Assembly (NCBI GenBank): GCA_030628445.1 | Contig: DAOVQV010000093.1 | Coordinates: forward strand, 1 to 6,454 | Direction of reading: 5' to 3' | Source of the DNA: Phycisphaerae bacterium | GTDB taxonomy: Bacteria > Planctomycetota > Phycisphaerae > SM23-33 | Length of the DNA stretch: 6,454 nucleotides | Shown here: piece by piece, positions 1 to 5,769 of the stretch | Layout: each line of letters begins with the position of its first letter | Numbering within the stretch: the stretch's first letter is position 1 | Made by a program: the position numbers and the translations under genes | Notes under the pieces: model-generated | The model's input: the letters and a program-made list of their open reading frames with translations, nothing else | What the model was told of the DNA's origin: nothing | The model's database searches: none

Positions 1-686
1 ATCCGCTCTTGCTGCTCGGTGAGTCGCCCTCGGATGCTGGTGTTGATTTTCTCCTTGAGGGCCCGCTGGCGCAGGGAATCTATGTAGGTGCACTTGAAGT
101 AGCAACACGTCGTGCCCGGTTTGAACACCATGCGATCGTCCAGGTAACCCAGGTGCTCCCGCAGGTTCGAATACACCTGTGGGTCGGCGTAGCTTTCAAC
201 AGATGCGAAGTAGGTGTCGTACCACAGCGAAGCGAGATTCGGGTCGGCGTCAAAGAATACCTTGGGATCGATCCGCACGGAGCTGCGCGGGTTGTAGAGC
301 GCCAGGAGTTTGGGGGCATCGGCCGGGCCTCGGGACGTCAAGTGCCGAATCGCCGGGTCGGTGTTGGCGAATTTCGAGGCCGCCACGAGATTCGTGATCA
401 CCGGCTGCCGGCGGACGAAGGCGGAGCCGTACCGCGGGGCGATCTTGTAGTCATCCTGCCCCAGCAGGTGCAACAGCAGCGCTGCAAAGGTATCCAGCTC
501 GGATTGCGACGCGATAGGGCGCATCGAACGCGTGTATTTCGCGATCCCTCGCAGCGTATCCAGCAGCGCCTCGGAGAGCTTATCGTGCTGCCCGCTGCGG
601 TATACCCGCAAGAGCTTGTTCGTGTTGGGCTTTACAGGCCGGGCCGGGCGGGTTCGCCTTCTTGTTGCGGTGGCGGCCTTGCCCAT
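1..686 (-). CDS. Unrecognised protein, N-terminal 228 residues (3' end beyond window)
   Basis: An open frame starts at the ATG at 686-684 and stays open to the left edge, so the C-terminus is missing. The start is well supported: it overlaps the stop of the upstream methyltransferase as TGATG and has a GAGG ribosome-binding site about 8 bases ahead, implying translational coupling. The first 30 residues are rich in Arg/Lys/Pro. Then come a Leu-rich helical stretch (about 37-76), an aromatic/acidic segment (about 144-172, with WYDTYF at 155-160), and a Cys cluster C194, C195, C199 in a TTCCYFKC context, followed by a basic helix. No signal peptide or membrane helix is visible. I do not recognise the family. 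Coupling to a sugar C-methyltransferase-type gene suggests, by inference only, a role in glycan or polysaccharide metabolism, for instance a glycosyltransferase. That the gene is real is fairly sure; its function is unknown. Confidence 0.8.
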   Translation of the reverse strand, partial: MGKAATATRRRTRPARPVKPNTNKLLRVYRSGQHDKLSEALLDTLRGIAKYTRSMRPIASQSELDTFAALLLHLLGQDDYKIAPRYGSAFVRRQPVITNLVAASKFANTDPAIRHLTSRGPADAPKLLALYNPRSSVRIDPKVFFDADPNLASLWYDTYFASVESYADPQVYSNLREHLGYLDDRMVFKPGTTCCYFKCTYIDSLRQRALKEKINTSIRGRLTEQQER

Positions 687-1882
687 CACGCCACCTCGCC
701 GTTGAACGGCTTTAAGCGGTGGTCGGCGAGGATCATGATCTGCCCGCACTGGATGCCGCGCTGCTTGATCTCCCGGGCGATATCCTTGGCGCGCCACTGG
801 GTGGTGATGATGATAACATCCACCGGGTTCTCCTGGAGGTATTGGGGAGGGCGGATCAGTTGGGCGGTGCGAGGGACATATCGGCCGACCTTCTTGTAGT
901 CCGAGTCGACGACGGTCGGCCAGTCCTCACCGGACAGGTCGAAGGCGTTGAGGAACGAGGCGCCCTTCCCCGTCGCCCCCCAAAAGGCGATCGTCTTTCC
1001 CGCCCGGCGCATTCGCCAGAGGGCATCTCGCACGCTGGCTGCCTGCTCCAGAAGCGACTGGCGGTAGGCTTCGGCCCCATCCCAGGTCCGCCCCGGGCGG
1101 GTAAGCTTCTTCGCGCGAACGAACGCCACCGTCACCTCGTCGTGGTACGCCGCTCGAAGCTCAAGGATCTCATACCCGGTCTGCTCAAGCATGTTCTGGA
1201 AACTGAACTGCGTGAAGTTGGAGGGATGCTCGTACAGGAAATCGTTGATCCGGCCCTGGGCGATGGCGTTGTCGATCCTGGGCACCTCGACCAGGAACAC
1301 CGGGAAGACGTGGTGGATATTGCACCAGTAGGCGATTTCGGCGACGAACTGTCGCGGCTCGGCCATGTGCTCGATTACGTGCCTGCAGATCAAGAAGTCC
1401 GGACGGATCCGAGCCAGATCCCGCATGGGCACGAAGTAGTCCTTGAACACCTCCAGGCCGTTGGCGGCGGCGTTGTCGGACTCGATGCCCGGCTCGAAGC
1501 CGATGCAGCGAGCGCCTAGGTGTCGTTCGACCAGCAGCTTGAGAAACCCGCCGTCGCCGCACCCGATATCCACCAGACACTTGGACCGCACGCCGTACTT
1601 CTCGACCAGTTCATCGATCAAGGCCTCCAGATGCTCCGTCCATATCGGGGCCTTGTTGTACATGAGGTTGGAATCTTCCTCGTAGGGGATCTGGTAGTAG
1701 TCGAAGTCCACGTTGAATATATGTCCGCAGGTGGCGCACGCCCTGAAGTTCATGGGGAATCGCATGGCATTGCGAGCTTCATCTTCCGTGCGGGGAAGCG
1801 CCAGGACGGAAAGGGGGTGATCACCCGGGCGATATACCTCATGGGTCAGATGAAACCCGCACGCGATGCAGGCCGCTGGCAC
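686..1882 (-). CDS. Class I SAM-dependent methyltransferase, zinc-binding sugar C-methyltransferase type
   Basis: 398 residues from GTG 1882. I prefer this start because AAAGGGAG (1895-1888) lies 5 bases upstream; the alternative TTG at 1900 directly follows a stop and lacks such a site. Three domains of the TylCIII/NovU/TcaB9-like C-methyltransferase family are visible in order. An N-terminal zinc site has C5-x2-C8 and C49-x2-C52. The SAM fold has motif I VDIGCGDGG at 104-112, acidic E130 ending the next strand, and RHVIEHM at 167-173. The C-terminal Rossmann-like domain has FWGATGKGASFLN at 300-312, close to the family's G-x-G-A-x-x-K-G-x-x-x-L-N pattern, followed by VVDSDYKKVGR. The catalytic region reads EVP...FLYEHPSNF, keeping the Glu-His pair (E218, H219) that family members carry in a YHEH context. 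Known members methylate a carbon of a nucleotide-linked deoxy-keto-sugar. The actual substrate here is unknown. It is the first gene of a coupled pair. Confidence 0.9.
   Translation of the reverse strand: MPAACIACGFHLTHEVYRPGDHPLSVLALPRTEDEARNAMRFPMNFRACATCGHIFNVDFDYYQIPYEEDSNLMYNKAPIWTEHLEALIDELVEKYGVRSKCLVDIGCGDGGFLKLLVERHLGARCIGFEPGIESDNAAANGLEVFKDYFVPMRDLARIRPDFLICRHVIEHMAEPRQFVAEIAYWCNIHHVFPVFLVEVPRIDNAIAQGRINDFLYEHPSNFTQFSFQNMLEQTGYEILELRAAYHDEVTVAFVRAKKLTRPGRTWDGAEAYRQSLLEQAASVRDALWRMRRAGKTIAFWGATGKGASFLNAFDLSGEDWPTVVDSDYKKVGRYVPRTAQLIRPPQYLQENPVDVIIITTQWRAKDIAREIKQRGIQCGQIMILADHRLKPFNGEVA
690..698 (-). promoter_or_regulatory. Ribosome-binding site within the methyltransferase gene, for the downstream coupled gene
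   Basis: On the minus strand the last codons of the methyltransferase read GGCGAGGTGGCG and then TGATG. The GAGG lies about 8 bases before the ATG at 686, and the stop and start codons share base 686. This fixes the downstream start and indicates coupled translation. Confidence 0.6.
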
Positions 1883-1887
1883 GGTAA

Positions 1888-1895
1888 CTCCCTTT
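1888..1895 (-). promoter_or_regulatory. Shine-Dalgarno site deciding the methyltransferase start
   Basis: AAAGGGAG on the minus strand is followed by TTACC and the GTG at 1882. The match and 5-base spacing are strong. The site lies inside the longer frame that could begin at TTG 1900, so it argues for the shorter protein. Confidence 0.7.
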
Positions 1896-1907
1896 ACCAA
1901 TTACCAA
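1894..1907. repeat. Tandem 7-bp repeat TTACCAA x2
   Basis: Two exact adjacent copies of TTACCAA (plus strand) lie just upstream of the methyltransferase ribosome-binding site. The repeat is short and could be chance. It may be part of the leader or a regulator half-site pair. Confidence 0.3.
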
Positions 1908-1912
1908 AGTCC

Positions 1913-1930
1913 GTGACGGATCCGTGTCAC
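1913..1930. repeat. Palindromic motif around ACGGATCCGT
   Basis: A perfect 10-bp palindrome, ACGGATCCGT (1916-1925), is nested in GTGAC (1913-1917) and GTCAC (1926-1930), which are reverse complements of each other but offset by two bases. It lies about 30-50 bp upstream of the methyltransferase start in the divergent spacer, where a regulator site could sit. No family assignment is possible from sequence alone. Confidence 0.35.
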
Positions 1931-1979
1931 GAAAGGACCGAGAACATCTTTTGCCTTTGCGTAAATCTCTCCGGCCGCG

Positions 1980-2005
1980 CCGGTGGACCGCGCAGGGTCC
2001 ACCGG
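1980..2005. repeat. Strong 10-bp perfect inverted repeat in the divergent intergenic region
   Basis: CCGGTGGACC (1980-1989) and GGTCCACCGG (1996-2005) are exact reverse complements separated by the 6-base loop GCGCAG. No T-run follows on either strand, so it is not a standard intrinsic terminator. It is midway between the methyltransferase start and the uvrA promoter. It could be an operator, a leader hairpin of the methyltransferase transcript, or an insulator between the two units. Confidence 0.6.
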
Positions 2006-2084
2006 GCCGCTGACAAGACACACTCCCGTCGCCGGACCCCGAGCGTATTGTTTGGGCCCGGGGATTCCCAGCCCTTGGGGCGTC

Positions 2085-2113
2085 TTGCCGCTGCGGCTTG
2101 GAGCCACTACAAT
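2085..2113 (+). promoter_or_regulatory. Predicted sigma70-type promoter of uvrA
   Basis: A -35-like TTGCCG (2085-2090) and a -10-like TACAAT (2108-2113, 5 of 6 to consensus) are separated by exactly 17 bases. Transcription would begin near 2120, only about 11 bases before the ATG at 2131. That excludes the in-frame TTG at 2098 as a start and leaves a very short leader with no ribosome-binding site. This is prediction only. Confidence 0.55.
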
Positions 2114-2120
2114 ATGTAGT
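2106..2120. promoter_or_regulatory. Candidate operator overlapping the uvrA -10 box and start site
   Basis: ACTACA-ATA-TGTAGT is a perfect inverted repeat with 6-bp arms and a 3-bp centre. It covers the predicted -10 hexamer and transcription start, a position at which a bound repressor blocks initiation. uvrA is a classic LexA target in many bacteria and LexA sites differ among phyla. The repeat does not match the enterobacterial CTGT-N8-ACAG or the Gram-positive GAAC-N4-GTTC box, so LexA is only one possibility. Confidence 0.4.
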
Positions 2121-2130
2121 TTCGGCCCAT

Positions 2131-5091
2131 ATGGTCAAAACGGATAAGACAATCTCTAAGCGCCCCAAGCGCAAGAAGCTCGTGCGCCGCACCACCGGCG
2201 GCGCCGGGTCGGGGCGCCCTCGGTCCGCCAAGACCGCCAGGTCGAACCGCCCCTCGCGTAATCGCCAAATCGTCGTGCTCGGCGCGAAGGAGCATAACCT
2301 CCAGAACATCGACGTCCGCATCCCTCGCGACAAGCTGGTGATCATTACGGGGCTTTCCGGTTCGGGTAAGAGCTCGCTGGCGTTCGACACAATCTACGCC
2401 GAAGGCCAGCGAAAGTACGTCGAGAGCCTGTCGGCGTACGCTAGGCAGTTTCTGGAGCAGCTGTCCAAGCCGGACGTCGAGCACATCGAGGGCCTCCCGC
2501 CGACGGTGGCGATCGAGCAGCGGGCCGGTGCGGGCAGCCCACGCTCCACGGTGGCGACCACGACCGAAATCTACGATTACCTGCGGCTGCTCTTTGCACG
2601 CGTCGGTGAGCCGCACTGTTGGGTTTGCGGGCGGCCGATCACGTCCCAGACCGTCAGTCACATGGTCGATCAGATTATGTCCCTGCCCCCCGAGACGCGA
2701 TTCATGGTCCTTGCGCCGGTCGTGAGGGGCCAGAAGGGCCAGCACGTTGAGCTCTTGCGGCACATTCAGCGGGAGGGCTATGTCCGCGTTCGGGTCGATG
2801 GTGAGATATACGACTTAAGGAACACCCCCGAGCTGCACAGGTACAAGAAACACACCATCGAGGTCGTGGTCGACCGGCTCGTCCTGAAGGATTCGGTCCG
2901 CATAAGGCTGTCCGACAGCATCGAGACGGCCCTGGGCCTGGCCAATGGCGTGGTTGTGATCTGGCACGAGCGGCGCAAGTCCGACGGCAGCGCGGCGGCC
3001 CCCGGCTCACACTGGGAGGACGTTATCTTCAGCGCCACATACGCCTGCCCCAAGCATCCGCAGGTGAACCTTCCGGAGCTGTCGCCGCGCATGTTCAGCT
3101 TCAACTCGCCTTACGGCGCCTGCGAGGCCTGCGACGGGCTCGGTACGATCCTGGAGTTCGACCCGGACCTGATCGTCCCCGATCCGACGGTCTCGCTTTC
3201 CCAGGGCGCGGTGGACGCCTGGCGGCACGGCGGGAAGCGGATGAACATCTACTACAATCGCCTGATCCGGCGCTTCTGCCGCCGGTATGGCGTCTCGCCC
3301 AACATGTCGTACAAGGAGCTGCCGAACAAGATACGCAAGGCTCTGATGGAAGGCGATCCCGACGGCGACTGGGAGGGCGTGGTGCCCAACCTGACGCGCC
3401 GCTGGGAGAAGACCACCTCTCAGTACGTCAAGGCGCGCCTGCACTCGTTCCTGTCCGAACAGCCCTGCCGCGGGTGCGGCGGCGCGCGGTTGAGGGATGC
3501 TTCCATGGCCGTCACCGTCGGCGAGAAGAACATCCACGACGTAACGGGGATGAGCATCGCCGAGGCGCTGAAGCTCTTTAAGAACCTATCCCTCGATACC
3601 GAACGAGCGCAGATCGCCGAGACGATCCTGCGGGAGATTACGCATCGGCTCGGGTTCCTGGTTGACGTTGGGTTGGATTACATCTCGCTGGACAGGACGT
3701 CGGCGACCCTGTCCGCCGGCGAGGCACAGCGCATCCGCCTTGCCACGCAGGTCGGAAGCGGGCTTGTCGGGGTCTGCTACGTGCTGGACGAACCGACGAT
3801 AGGGCTGCACCAGCGCGACAACAAGCGGCTGGTCCGCACGCTGAAGCACCTGCGAGACATGGGCAACACGGTGATCGTCGTCGAGCATGACGAGGAGACG
3901 ATTCGCTCCGGCGATTATATCCTGGACCTGGGACCCGGGGCGGGGCGGCACGGCGGGCGGATTGTCGCACAGGGCGGGATCGACGATCTGTGCGGGGCCG
4001 ACGAGTCGGTTACGGGTAAGTACCTCGCCGGGAAGCTGCGGATCCAGACGCCGCGACGGAGGCGCGAAATCTCGCAGAAGCGCTGCATCGAGGTCCGCAC
4101 CTGCCGCCAGAACAACCTCAAGAGCATCGACGTGAAATTCCCGCTGGGCGGGATCATCTGCGTGACGGGCGTCAGCGGGTCGGGTAAGAGCACGCTGGTG
4201 AATATGACGCTGCTGCGGGCGCTCCGGAGGCGCCTGTACACGTCGCGCGACCGGCCCGGTAAGTTTGACAAGATCCTCGGCGTCGGGAAGATCGACAAGG
4301 TCATTGAGATCGACCAATCGCCGATCGGCCGGACGCCGCGGTCCAACCCGGCCACCTACACAGGCGTCTTCGACCTGATTCGCCAGCTGTTCACAAAGAC
4401 GCGCGAGGCGAAGATACGCGGATATAAACCGGGCCGGTTCAGCTTCAACGTGAAAGGCGGACGCTGCCAGGCGTGCCAGGGCCAGGGCACCAAGCGGATC
4501 GAGATGCACTTCCTTCCGGATGTCTACGTCACCTGCGCCGAGTGCAAGGGCGCCCGCTACAACCGCGAGACCCTGGAGGTCCGCTATCGTGGTAAGAACA
4601 TCGCCGACGTGCTTCAGATGCGCGTCGAGGAGGCCCTGAGCTTCTTCGAGAACTTCCCGAAGATAAAGCAGCTGCTGCGGGCCCTGAACGACGTGGGTAT
4701 GGGTTACATGCAGCTGGGTCAGAGCTCAACGACGCTTTCGGGGGGCGAGGCCCAGCGCGTCAAACTCGCCTCGGAGCTGGGGAAGACCGCGACCGGCCAT
4801 ACGCTGTACGTGCTGGACGAGCCGACGACGGGGCTGCATTTTGCGGACATCCACAATCTCCTGCGCGTGCTGAACCGCCTGGCCGATATGGGCAACACGA
4901 TCATAGTGATCGAGCACAATCTTGACGTGATCAAGTGTGCTGATTGGATCATCGATCTGGGACCTGGCGGAGGGGACGCCGGCGGGAAGATCGTCTCCGA
5001 AGGGACGCCCGAGCAGGTCGCCGCCTGCGCCAAATCCTACACGGGCAAATTCCTCACCAAACGTTTCGTCCGCGAAGCCCAACTGGCCTGA
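2131..5091 (+). CDS. uvrA: UvrA, excinuclease ABC subunit A
   Basis: Damage-sensing ABC ATPase of nucleotide excision repair; in this family a UvrA dimer finds lesions and loads UvrB. 986 residues from ATG 2131 (E. coli UvrA is 940). The in-frame TTG at 2098 lies upstream of the predicted transcription start and GTG 2182 is a weaker alternative. Residues 1-46 are a basic tail, after which the canonical core begins (IVVLGAKEHNLQNI). ATPase 1: Walker A GLSGSGKSS at 74-82 (K80), signature LSAGE at 527-531, Walker B with D553/E554. A C163-x2-C166 pair lies in the UvrB-interacting region. Zinc site 1 is C306-x2-H309...C331-x2-C334. ATPase 2: Walker A GVSGSGKST at 680-688 (K686), zinc site C779-x2-C782...C802-x2-C805, signature LSGGE at 869-873, Walker B with D896/E897. 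All key elements are present, so it should be active. It is transcribed alone and diverges from the methyltransferase. Confidence 0.98.
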   Translation: MVKTDKTISKRPKRKKLVRRTTGGAGSGRPRSAKTARSNRPSRNRQIVVLGAKEHNLQNIDVRIPRDKLVIITGLSGSGKSSLAFDTIYAEGQRKYVESLSAYARQFLEQLSKPDVEHIEGLPPTVAIEQRAGAGSPRSTVATTTEIYDYLRLLFARVGEPHCWVCGRPITSQTVSHMVDQIMSLPPETRFMVLAPVVRGQKGQHVELLRHIQREGYVRVRVDGEIYDLRNTPELHRYKKHTIEVVVDRLVLKDSVRIRLSDSIETALGLANGVVVIWHERRKSDGSAAAPGSHWEDVIFSATYACPKHPQVNLPELSPRMFSFNSPYGACEACDGLGTILEFDPDLIVPDPTVSLSQGAVDAWRHGGKRMNIYYNRLIRRFCRRYGVSPNMSYKELPNKIRKALMEGDPDGDWEGVVPNLTRRWEKTTSQYVKARLHSFLSEQPCRGCGGARLRDASMAVTVGEKNIHDVTGMSIAEALKLFKNLSLDTERAQIAETILREITHRLGFLVDVGLDYISLDRTSATLSAGEAQRIRLATQVGSGLVGVCYVLDEPTIGLHQRDNKRLVRTLKHLRDMGNTVIVVEHDEETIRSGDYILDLGPGAGRHGGRIVAQGGIDDLCGADESVTGKYLAGKLRIQTPRRRREISQKRCIEVRTCRQNNLKSIDVKFPLGGIICVTGVSGSGKSTLVNMTLLRALRRRLYTSRDRPGKFDKILGVGKIDKVIEIDQSPIGRTPRSNPATYTGVFDLIRQLFTKTREAKIRGYKPGRFSFNVKGGRCQACQGQGTKRIEMHFLPDVYVTCAECKGARYNRETLEVRYRGKNIADVLQMRVEEALSFFENFPKIKQLLRALNDVGMGYMQLGQSSTTLSGGEAQRVKLASELGKTATGHTLYVLDEPTTGLHFADIHNLLRVLNRLADMGNTIIVIEHNLDVIKCADWIIDLGPGGGDAGGKIVSEGTPEQVAACAKSYTGKFLTKRFVREAQLA

Positions 5092-5112
5092 ACGGTCTGA
5101 GCATCGGACCGT
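5092..5112 (+). terminator. Hairpin directly after the uvrA stop, possible terminator
   Basis: ACGGTC (5092-5097) pairs with GACCGT (5107-5112). In RNA the stem extends inward by a U-G, a G-C and an A-U pair to a GCA loop, giving a 9-bp stem that begins at the base after the stop codon. No U-run follows, so it may act as a 3'-end protecting structure or weak terminator rather than a standard intrinsic terminator. Confidence 0.45.
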
Positions 5113-5143
5113 ACCAGCCGCGAGCGCAAAGCGAGCGGATAGG
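5113..5143 (+). repeat. REP unit, left outer
   Basis: The hairpin runs from 5121 to 5137. C5121-G5137 and G5122-C5136 form the base, followed by tandem A-G/G-A mismatches (5123/5135 and 5124/5134). Three G-C pairs (5125-5127 with 5131-5133) then close an AAA loop. With G5120 bulged out, C5119 can pair with G5138. An imperfect stem with an internal mismatch is typical of REP sequences. The unit mirrors the right outer unit. Confidence 0.8.
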
Positions 5144-5161
5144 TCTAAGCGAGCGGACCGC
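5144..5161 (+). repeat. REP unit, left inner, 5' half missing
   Basis: CTAAGCGAGCGGAC (5145-5158) is identical to the 3' half of the right inner unit. The 13 bases that would supply the 5' arm of the hairpin (TTTTGGGCGAGCG in the right copy) are absent. The remaining bases can still pair as GGTC (5142-5145) with GACC (5156-5159). The unit ends two bases before the transposase stop codon. Confidence 0.7.
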
Positions 5162-5162
5162 T

Positions 5163-5633
5163 TCACTGATTCAGCACGTATTTCACCGCAGCTCGTACCG
5201 CCTTCGGGGAATTTAAGTATCGCGTGCTGCCGTGTCGTGTCCACCAACGACGACGGGATGGGGCCGGCGTCCTTTCATTCAACAAGCGGCTGGCCCAAGT
5301 CTTGAAGTACGTCATCACCCTTTCCGGCGCCACATCGCCGGGGGCCACAACCAAATGAACATGATTAGAACGGACGTTAAGAGCGGGTAACTCCCATCGT
5401 CTGATTCCACAGCATTGCTCTATCGCCTTGGCGACGATGTTACGTTGTGAGGCAGTGAGGATGAGGCTGGTTCCTTTGAGCGATTTCTTCGCGGACGCCT
5501 CCAGGCTTGGGCTTGCTTCTCTGAATGGGACGTGCCATGCGCCGTCGCTGTGATGCACCCATCCGCGTGAATCGCCGGGTAGCCAGCTTCCATATGTGGT
5601 CCAGGTGAGGAGGTAGGCGAGTGGCCTTGGCAT
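5163..5633 (-). CDS. REP-associated tyrosine transposase (RAYT), Y1/HUH family
   Basis: 156 residues. A single-domain HUH endonuclease related to IS200/IS605 TnpA, which cuts single-stranded DNA at hairpin-marked sites through a phosphotyrosine link. The N-terminus LTWTTYGSWLPGDSRGWV-like stretch (residues 9-26) is characteristic of one RAYT subgroup. The metal-binding HUH motif is H91-V92-H93 in NHVHLVV. A conserved WTRHGSTRYL segment lies at 131-140. Y152 in Y-V-L-N-Q156 fits the Y-x3-Q arrangement of the Y1 nucleophile helix and is my choice of catalytic Tyr; Y109 is the less likely alternative. The protein ends at Q156, so no tail follows the active-site helix. The ATG at 5633 has no good ribosome-binding site, suggesting low expression. 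The frame is intact, and the flanking REP units are probably its substrates. Transcription could enter from the membrane-protein gene upstream. Confidence 0.93.
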   Translation of the reverse strand: MPRPLAYLLTWTTYGSWLPGDSRGWVHHSDGAWHVPFREASPSLEASAKKSLKGTSLILTASQRNIVAKAIEQCCGIRRWELPALNVRSNHVHLVVAPGDVAPERVMTYFKTWASRLLNERTPAPSRRRWWTRHGSTRYLNSPKAVRAAVKYVLNQ

Positions 5634-5687
5634 TGCGTTGATGTTTCTTTCAATCTCAGGTCATGGCGCAAGTGCTCGGACATTGTT

Positions 5688-5709
5688 GTCCGCTCGCTTA
5701 GCGCTCGCC
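5688..5709 (-). repeat. REP unit, right inner
   Basis: Read on the minus strand the unit is GGGCGAGCGCTAAGCGAGCGGAC-like, split here as GGGCGAGCG plus CTAAGCGAGCGGAC. It folds like the left outer unit: a G-C base, tandem G-A mismatches, three G-C pairs and a TAA loop. It lies about 55 bp upstream of the transposase start. Confidence 0.75.
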
Positions 5710-5716
5710 CAAAAAC

Positions 5717-5746
5717 TTATCCGCTCGCTTAGCGCTCGCGGCTGGT
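5717..5746 (-). repeat. REP unit, right outer
   Basis: On the minus strand it begins ACCAGCCGCGAGCG and continues CTAAGCGAGCGGAT. It is the inverted counterpart of the left outer unit, with one base changed in the loop (TAA instead of AAA). The conserved stem and variable loop support a selected hairpin. A short spacer containing a T-run (on the minus strand) separates it from the inner unit. It ends 24 bases beyond the stop of the membrane-protein gene. Confidence 0.8.
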
Positions 5747-5769
5747 TGCGCGCCGGTGCTTTGATCTGC

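Larger units (their letters stand above)
5113..5746. mobile_element. RAYT/REP element (IS200/IS605-like transposase flanked by inverted REP hairpins)
   Basis: A Y1/HUH transposase gene (5163-5633) lies between inverted arms at 5113-5158 and 5688-5746. The outer 28 bases of the arms match in inverted orientation at 27 of 28 positions, the one difference (A5128) falling in the hairpin loop. Each arm carries two REP-type units; the left inner unit lacks 13 bases present on the right, which fully accounts for the arm lengths of 46 and 59. This is the layout known for REP-associated tyrosine transposases. In that family the protein binds and cleaves single-stranded REP hairpins, and REP copies scatter over the genome. 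The element fills the gap between the 3' ends of uvrA and the membrane-protein gene. No clear target-site duplication is seen. Confidence 0.85.

Noticed and set aside
227..245. GCGAAGCGAG resembling a REP half site
   Set aside because: It is inside a coding frame and only partly matches the REP core, so it is probably chance.
9..899. Long plus-strand open frame (296 codons)
   Set aside because: It runs antisense to the coupled minus-strand pair, has low-complexity Arg/Gly/Val-rich composition and crosses both gene ends. This is a GC-rich shadow.
1900..1930. Possible methyltransferase promoter GTGACA-N19-GGTAAT (minus strand)
   Set aside because: The spacing is too long, the -10 is poor, and transcription would begin inside the ribosome-binding site.
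719..2119. Plus-strand open frames antisense to the methyltransferase
   Set aside because: The minus-strand product has clear domain motifs throughout; the plus-strand translations have none.
2098..2130. TTG 2098 as uvrA start
   Set aside because: It lies upstream of the predicted -10 box, has no ribosome-binding site and encodes residues not seen in UvrA proteins. ATG 2131 is preferred.
3586..4509. 307-codon minus-strand open frame inside uvrA
   Set aside because: The composition is typical of antisense frames in GC-rich genes, and uvrA motifs fill the plus strand without a break.
5420..5683. Minus-strand frame overlapping the transposase 5' end
   Set aside because: It is in a different frame from the HUH motif protein and has no recognisable content.
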